A DNA stretch of 64,000 nucleotides from Bostrychus sinensis (Eukaryota > Chordata > Actinopteri > Gobiiformes > Eleotridae), in assembly GCA_020698575.1 (NCBI GenBank), contig CM036256.1:14771908-14835907 (forward strand), given 5' to 3'. How positions within the stretch are numbered: the stretch's first letter is position 1; every line of letters starts with the position of its first letter. Below the pieces are notes generated by a model, which worked only from the letters and a program-made list of their open reading frames with translations, had not been told where the DNA came from and searched no databases. The position numbers were made by a program, and so were the translations under genes. This document shows, piece after piece, positions 57,945 through 64,000 of the stretch.

Positions 57945-58025
57945 AAAAATATAACAGAACAACAAAATGTATATATCAAAATATAACAGAACAAAATAAT
58001 AAATAAAAATATAACCAAACAATAA
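57945..58025. repeat. AT-rich minisatellite-like stretch
   Basis: AAAATATAACAGAACAA recurs two to three times, with an ATATAACC variant, inside A-rich sequence. Confidence 0.6.
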
Positions 58026-58657
58026 CTATTTTGTGTTTAAAATGAAAAAAAAAATCAAAAATTTACTACAAAAATTAATAAAAACTAATCATCATTTGAA
58101 AAACTCCACCTTGAAACCAGCTATTAAAACTAAAAATATGTAACAAAATATAATAGGCCTATTCAGACAATATTTTTAGCAGATTCACCACCTTTTTTTA
58201 GTAAGCAACATATTAAAGTTTGTTTTTTTTATATAATTTTCAATAATTTAATATTATTATATAGCTAATATTTCCTTTTCAAATGGTGAACTAATTTCCC
58301 CTTACCTCTGGTTGGGAAACACTGTTCTAGACAATATAATACACTACAAATAATGATAATGAGGTAAAACAATAAATTGAATGAAGGTCTAAAAAAAAGG
58401 AATCACCTGTTACTATCACAAACAAAGAATTATGGTATTTAGTGAGACATTTATCATGTAATGTACATGTGTGTGCGTCATGGTTGTGATGATGATAAGA
58501 CTTTGTTGGGCGAGACAGCTGTTGCACTACAAAGGATTAATGAGCATGTGTTTACCCACAATCCTTTGCTCCTGCTTCCTCCTCTGTGAACTCAACGACA
58601 CACAACACATACGGTAGGGTTAGCTGTATTTAAATTTGTTTCCTCTTCACTTATGCT

Positions 58658-58681
58658 AACAACAACAACAACAACAACAAC
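58658..58681. repeat. (AAC)n microsatellite
   Basis: Eight perfect AAC units. Confidence 0.95.
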
Positions 58682-58910
58682 ATGACCGAACTCTCAACCT
58701 CAGTGAACACAGATGGAGTACGTCAGAGAACCGTCCACCAGTCCAAACCAATAATAATACAATCATAATACAATGTGTTACAAAATTGCAGAAAAGGATC
58801 AAATAAAACAACAAAATACAAAAATAGTACTTCATTACTATTATGCAAGTAACTAGTAACTAAATACTTTTACTCAAGTAATTTAAGTACATTTTGAAAA
58901 GCCTTGGTAT

Positions 58911-58932
58911 TAGTAGTAGTAGTAGTAGTAGT
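58911..58932. repeat. (AGT)n microsatellite
   Basis: Seven perfect AGT units, next to an A-rich run. Confidence 0.95.
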
Positions 58933-61900
58933 AATAGAAGTAAAAATAGAAAAAAAAAAAAAAAAGATCTGGTTTAACTATTACACAATCAATCAATCAC
59001 ACTTCAATTAGAGTTTTAAAGGAGCTCCAATGTATTTTGCATGTTATGATGTTGTTCCCTCATCAAAAACATACCTGGAGTTGTCTTTTGCTTCATTCCT
59101 GGCTGTTTGTGTAATTCTGTATTCTCTGGCACGGCTGTTCTGAGATCTCAAAGCCTCTCCCACAAACCCCTGCGCACTCCAGGATGCACTGACCAATCAA
59201 CAAGCCCTCTACATCCAGTCTGCTCTCAGTGATTTACCCCCCCCCCCCCCAAAACAAAACTATTACTCACAGTTATTTCTCATTTTGTAGTAAAATGGCA
59301 TCATACAAAAAGTTTAAAAGTGGGGTTTGTTTTATTCTTTAAATTATGTTCAAAAGGCCGCAACAGAGCTGTACTCTGCTCCCCTCTGCTGGTCTCTTCA
59401 CTTGTTCTTCACCTTAAAAAATATATAACATTATAGGTTGTGTTTGTGCAGTGCTGTTCTAGAGGTGACCAAGAGTGGTTTAAAAATGTGAATAAAAGCA
59501 CAGTGTAAAACAGACACAACTCATGATGGAGGTCAAACACAATGGCAAACTCACTCACACAGTTATATATTATGAGCGATTTCCAAAAATAGTGGGTCCA
59601 TTATGTCAAACTGAATAAAACACCTACATTTGGCCATTGTATCAAGTTATGACAGAACAATAAATGCACCTGCAGCATGTGAGAAACTGCCTCTACACAG
59701 CATTAAAATGTTGATTTTTCAGTGGGTTAGCATTAGCAAAGTGAAACATGGATAAATGTTTACAATCAAATTTAAAGAAGGTGGTGATATCTCTCTGTTA
59801 AACTGGAAATACTGGCAAAACTGAAATCTGTTAACTGAGTGCCACTTCCGATCATGATCGATTGCACTTATCTTGATCGCCACACTGCTTCAAATCCATG
59901 CCACACTTACCATGACTCAGCACATTTACTGTTATTAAATGACCACATGGGCCACTAAAACGGATCTAAGCTGCATTTTGAGCCACGACCAACAACAATG
60001 ACTGTGTGAGGAAGTGGCTCCTGTGGCTACAGACCTCGCCATTCAGCACTGTTACATCATTAGGACATGCTCAAATGGCTTGGTGAGTCATAACTGAGCC
60101 CGTCTGACCCAGGGCAAGGCTGCAAAGTAACTTTTATTATATTATACTGTGGCGCAGAAACAGCTGTTTGGTGGGACAGGCGTGAGTCATGGTTTGGGTT
60201 ACAGCTCGTGGCACCAAAACACAAAATATAGCAATAGTATGATCCATGCACCTGCCAATCAGACTCCTCATTTTAAGGTCTTTTGGTTCTTCATCTTAAT
60301 ATATCATGATAAACATTGTGAGATAGCCTTCAGTCAGGCAAGATGTGTAGGACGATGTTAAAACACAAAATAAACATCCCTGCTCAAAAACACAGTTGTG
60401 TGAGTAAAGCTGTGTAGTATTTGTGGAGTGGGACTAAATTTAGATTCACGTCTAAAAGCAGCTGTGCTCCCCTTGATGTGTTTATCTATCGAGCTTTACC
60501 TTGCAATTTTACTCAAGGACAAAAAGCGATTATTTAAAAGTCAAAAGATCCTTTTTACAGACAGCACGACTTTCAAGTAACATGGAAGATTCTCATACAT
60601 ATAATGTTTGTATACAGTATTTGCTTCGAGAGTTTCTAAACAAACTCCTGTCATGGCCGCCGAGCCCGTCCCCATGGTGACTCAGCAGCCCCTCTGTCTG
60701 TCCAAACGCACATCCTCCACATCATGCGCTGTACGTGAGAGGAGAGTTCAGATTACTGCTGACAACACACCGTTGACCTCTTCACTCTGACACAGGAGAG
60801 GACGCTGCAGACAGACCATTTGTTCATGTCTTCAGTCACAAATCTCCTCTATAGGCCTCTAACCTCAGCCCCATTTTACTGTTTTATTCACTGCCCCCCT
60901 TCTGTACATGTCCAAAGTAACTATCATAATCTGTCCTCTCTGACTTTATCTCCAAAACATCTAACATGAGCTGTCCCTCTGACAAACTCAATCGTAATCC
61001 TATCCATCCTTGTCGCGCCCAAAGAGAACATCTTAGGTTCTTTCAACATCCAGCTCCATGTTTTCCTCAGTGCCATTGTCTCCAAATCATGCAATATCAT
61101 ATCTTACAATGGTAAATAAACCACTAAAACTGATAATTAGTTAAATGCCCCCTTGTGGGTGGAGTAAAAGTTAGTATATTCAGAAATATTCCTTCAATAG
61201 AACAGATTCCTAAAAAAACCTGAATCCAGTTGGTGTTGGAGCACCGAGCCAAGATTTAAACCCATTGCATTACGTGGTGCTCTCTTCCAGCTGACCGCTA
61301 TTTTTTAATCTTGCTAACAGACTAACAAATCAACCAACAAACCCACATCTGCAAAACAATAACTTCCTTGGTAACAATTCAGGGCACAGCACATAATTGC
61401 ACATAGAGGACTCTAACATTACTATGCAGCCAAATTAACAGTATGCCCCTGTAATTCACACAGCGGCAATGAAAGTGTGGGAGGAGGTGAACATGGACTA
61501 AATGAAGGCAGTTAATAGCTGCATCAGTCTGGAAAGGGAATAGTAATATATTATTACCGAGTGTCTTTGTGGCACTCAGTACTTTGTTTTACTGTTTGCT
61601 GAACAGAAAACACACATATACAGGCACAGGTTGTATGTTTGTAAGAGTAAGATGGCTGTTTCGAGTAAAATTGCATCATACACAAAGAGGAAAAGCTATT
61701 GAGAGCTACAAAAGGGACATTTTTACTCCTGTCAATCCTGATAATAATAACATACCAAGCCTTCTTCTTACATATTCATTTGTATATAGGTTTAACTTCA
61801 AGCGGCCTTTAACAGCACAAAGACTACTCTGGTTTGTAACCTCCTTGTGGTTGAATTGCAAAACTGCAAAAACAGTACAAAAGTAGTTATCAGTAAAATG

Positions 61901-63583
61901 TATTTCACAACGTCTTCTTGAACAGTTGGCTTCTGCACCAACATTATCTATTTTGTTATTAAATGTGTGCGTGATAAGATAATAATGACGTTTTACCTGT
62001 GTTGATAGCAGCCACAAGAGGACAACTTATTAAGAAGTTAATTTGTGGGCAAGATAAAAATAGCAAATGGCCATTCAGTGCAAGGAATAAGGTATTTTAC
62101 TCATGCAAAAACTGTTGTCTTATTTCCCCTGACAATATAAATTAATTCATCCTCTCTACGCTACTGTACCATCAGATGTCAGGTCTCATCTCAGTCTCCA
62201 TTACTCTGGTGCAGGGACAGTGGAGACCTTTCCACGGCCACACAGCGATGGGAGCTGTGAGCTGGAGGTCACCCCTGTCGTCTGCAGCCTCTGTGGCTTC
62301 CCTCGCTTCCCTCCATATGATGTCAGGTCTGATCTGAATCTGGGCTTCCTCCTCAGCAGGAGATGACGACCTTTGTTACAGTCGTCTGAACTCGTCTGTT
62401 TGATCTGCTCACTGCATCTCAAATACAGAGCGGCAAGGTGAAAGGTTATAAATGCAATCAAGTAGTGGTAGATGTGACTTGATCAATGAAGAAGCATAAG
62501 GTTTACATAAGGTTATCTGCTTGTCAAAACTTAAAATAATATGCACTGTTCAAGTTAGCATTTTAGACTTGCTAGTACCAGAATGAACTCCCTTTTGCCT
62601 TCAGAATTTCCTTTTGGAGCTCTAAAATTTGGAAAAATAGGCATTTTATAAGAGGCTCTATTGATAATTTTGCACAGATCTCGTCCCCTGGTTATGCTAT
62701 ATCCCTTACTTCTGATGTGATTCCACCAGTTGAACAATATAAACATAAAGGCAAAGATTCAACAAGGTCTAGTAAACTCTTCACTGAGATTTTGGTCCAT
62801 ATTGACAAAATAGTAGCACCTAGTTAGTCCAGATTTTTTGTTTGCACACTAATGATTCAAATCTTCCATATGACCGCATCCCATAGACACTATAGAGAGT
62901 ATGAACCGTTTCAATACTGATGGTAGCAGGTTGTCTTGAACATGTCTGCATACCTAAATGCAGTGACTTTCTGCCATGTAATTGGTTGATTAGCTCTTTA
63001 CATTACCAAGCAGCTCATGGGGTCTACCTAATAAAGTCTCCAGTGCAAAAGCTGGTCCTGTTGTTACAAATTTCTTGATTTACTACTGCCCTTCTCCACT
63101 TTCTAGATGTTTCTACTGTAAACATGATTGTTCTGCCTTAATAGATTTGTGTCAGCAGATTTTAGAGTACTACACATCCAGTGCAGACTTTAACAAGCTG
63201 TTTTAAGCAGGCAAATGTCCAATAGAAAGCAGAGCTAAGAGGAGATGCAGCTTAGATTTATGAAAATCAATGCACAGACTATTGCCTACATACAAGTTTC
63301 AGTTTATTTTACACTGCAGCACTTTGACTATAAAGCATCTTTGAACAAATAGCTCGGACAGTTGCTAACACACAATTCTCTGCAGTCATCAATAATGAAT
63401 AGAAATTGCTTAGTGCAACAGAGGTCTTCCAAACAAACCTTAAGAGTGACTGGGGAGACATTCACCACCGTGTGAAAAAGGTCTTTAGTCATAATAGGCA
63501 TTTACATGTACTTAGGCCTGGGAAATGGTTCTAGTTCTTGTTGACGTTCATGACATGTTGATTAAGATTGATACATTTTGGAG

Positions 63584-64000
63584 CGACAGTTATGTGCAAA
63601 TATTTTAGTGAGGTGTAAAAAAATGTTGTCATCTAAAATTTCAGTAGTGGGCCAAGGACAAAAATGATTAATTTTGGTGAGAATCACCAAAATTATCACT
63701 GTTAAGATGTTAATGCATTCTGTACCATTTTCAGATACAGACGGTACTGTCTTCACTCAGTAAAAGAACTTATTACTTTTTAATAGATTCTTTACCATTG
63801 TGAGATAGAACAGTTTTGTAGCTCAGTGGAAAGAGCATTTACCCCTTAACTAGATCATCTTTGAGTTTAAGTCCAGGTCTGGGCACATATCTTTGCTAAT
63901 GCGAGATAAGACCACTGCCATTACAGAGGTCTACACTCTCTGAGTGCTTCTAGTTTTTATTTGTCTTCATTTTTGTTGTTGCAATTTTGTACATTTTTGT
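63584..64000 (+). mobile_element. TIR element with tRNA-like segment, copy 3 (cut by window end)
   Basis: It starts ACAGTTATGTGCAAATATTT, AGTGAGGTGT. The tRNA-like block at 63813-63880 has a clear A-box (TAGCTCAGTGG), GAAAGAGCATTTACCCC and GAGTTTAAGTCC as the B-box equivalent. The far terminus is outside the window. Confidence 0.65.

Larger units (their letters stand above)
55715..64000 (-). other. upstream map4 intron (5' UTR exon not located)
   Basis: Repeats: ACTTAAGTAA-rich block at 56030-56590, L2 tail at 57405-57705, AT-rich tandem stretch at 57945-58025, (AAC)n at 58658-58681, (AGT)n at 58911-58932, C14 at 59237-59250 and the TIR element at 63584-64000. A somewhat GC-richer patch at 62200-62400 has no clear exon. 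The splice acceptor at 55715 shows that a leader exon must lie here or beyond the window. Confidence 0.5.

Noticed and set aside
62201..62461. An 86-codon minus-strand frame in a GC-richer patch as the map4 5' exon.
   Set aside because: No splice donor leading to the acceptor at 55715 could be argued, the frame has no motif, and the 5' exon should be non-coding.
63813..63880. A tRNA gene.
   Set aside because: Only an A-box and a degenerate B-box are visible, no acceptor stem or cloverleaf closes, and the block recurs inside a repeat family.

Overview
This is vertebrate nuclear DNA, almost certainly from a ray-finned (teleost) fish. It is AT-rich, has spliced genes with GT/AG introns, and is full of fish-type interspersed repeats: L2-like tails, short terminal-inverted-repeat elements, LINE 3' ends and microsatellites. 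There are no prokaryotic operons or ribosome binding sites. The open frames that matter are exons.

One gene fills most of the window on the minus strand: microtubule-associated protein 4 (map4, or its teleost paralogue map4l). It reads from right to left. The first coding exon (55,515-55,714) carries the MAP4-type N-terminus. Three small Gly/Met-rich cassettes follow (48.3, 42.9 and 41.2 kb), then two very large projection-domain exons (37.2-38.4 kb and 27.4-28.8 kb). Lys/Glu-rich and Lys/Pro-rich exons (19.2-16.1 kb) lead into the tau/MAP2/MAP4 microtubule-binding repeats (15.2-6.4 kb) and the C-terminal tail (5.2-5.4 kb). A last exon (from 4,380 downwards) appears to supply only part of one codon plus the stop. 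Phases are consistent across all junctions. Exons 2-5 are all phase 1-1, so they can be skipped or joined without breaking the frame. From the ATG at 28,840 the chain gives 959 codons; from the ATG at 55,704, omitting the 28-kb exon, it gives 1,047 codons (both with the 20-aa cassette).

Positions 1-4,375 look like a long 3' UTR with few repeats. At the left edge, poly(A) signals occur on both strands, as expected for a tail-to-tail neighbour.

The remaining sequence is intron and repeats. A truncated HIPK-like kinase pseudogene lies antisense in the intron at 43-48 kb. A TATA/octamer cluster at 29.06 kb suggests an internal promoter for a short isoform. Among the mobile elements, a 306-bp element at 45.24 kb has perfect 45-bp inverted termini, TG...CA ends and a 5-bp target duplication. 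A relative of it is nested inside a TIR element that carries a tRNA-like segment; that host family has three copies here. The region above 55.7 kb is taken as upstream intron; I could not find the 5' UTR exon or the main promoter.

I saw no undescribed multi-gene system. The most novel material is the mobile-element family, the map4 exon architecture and the captured kinase fragment.
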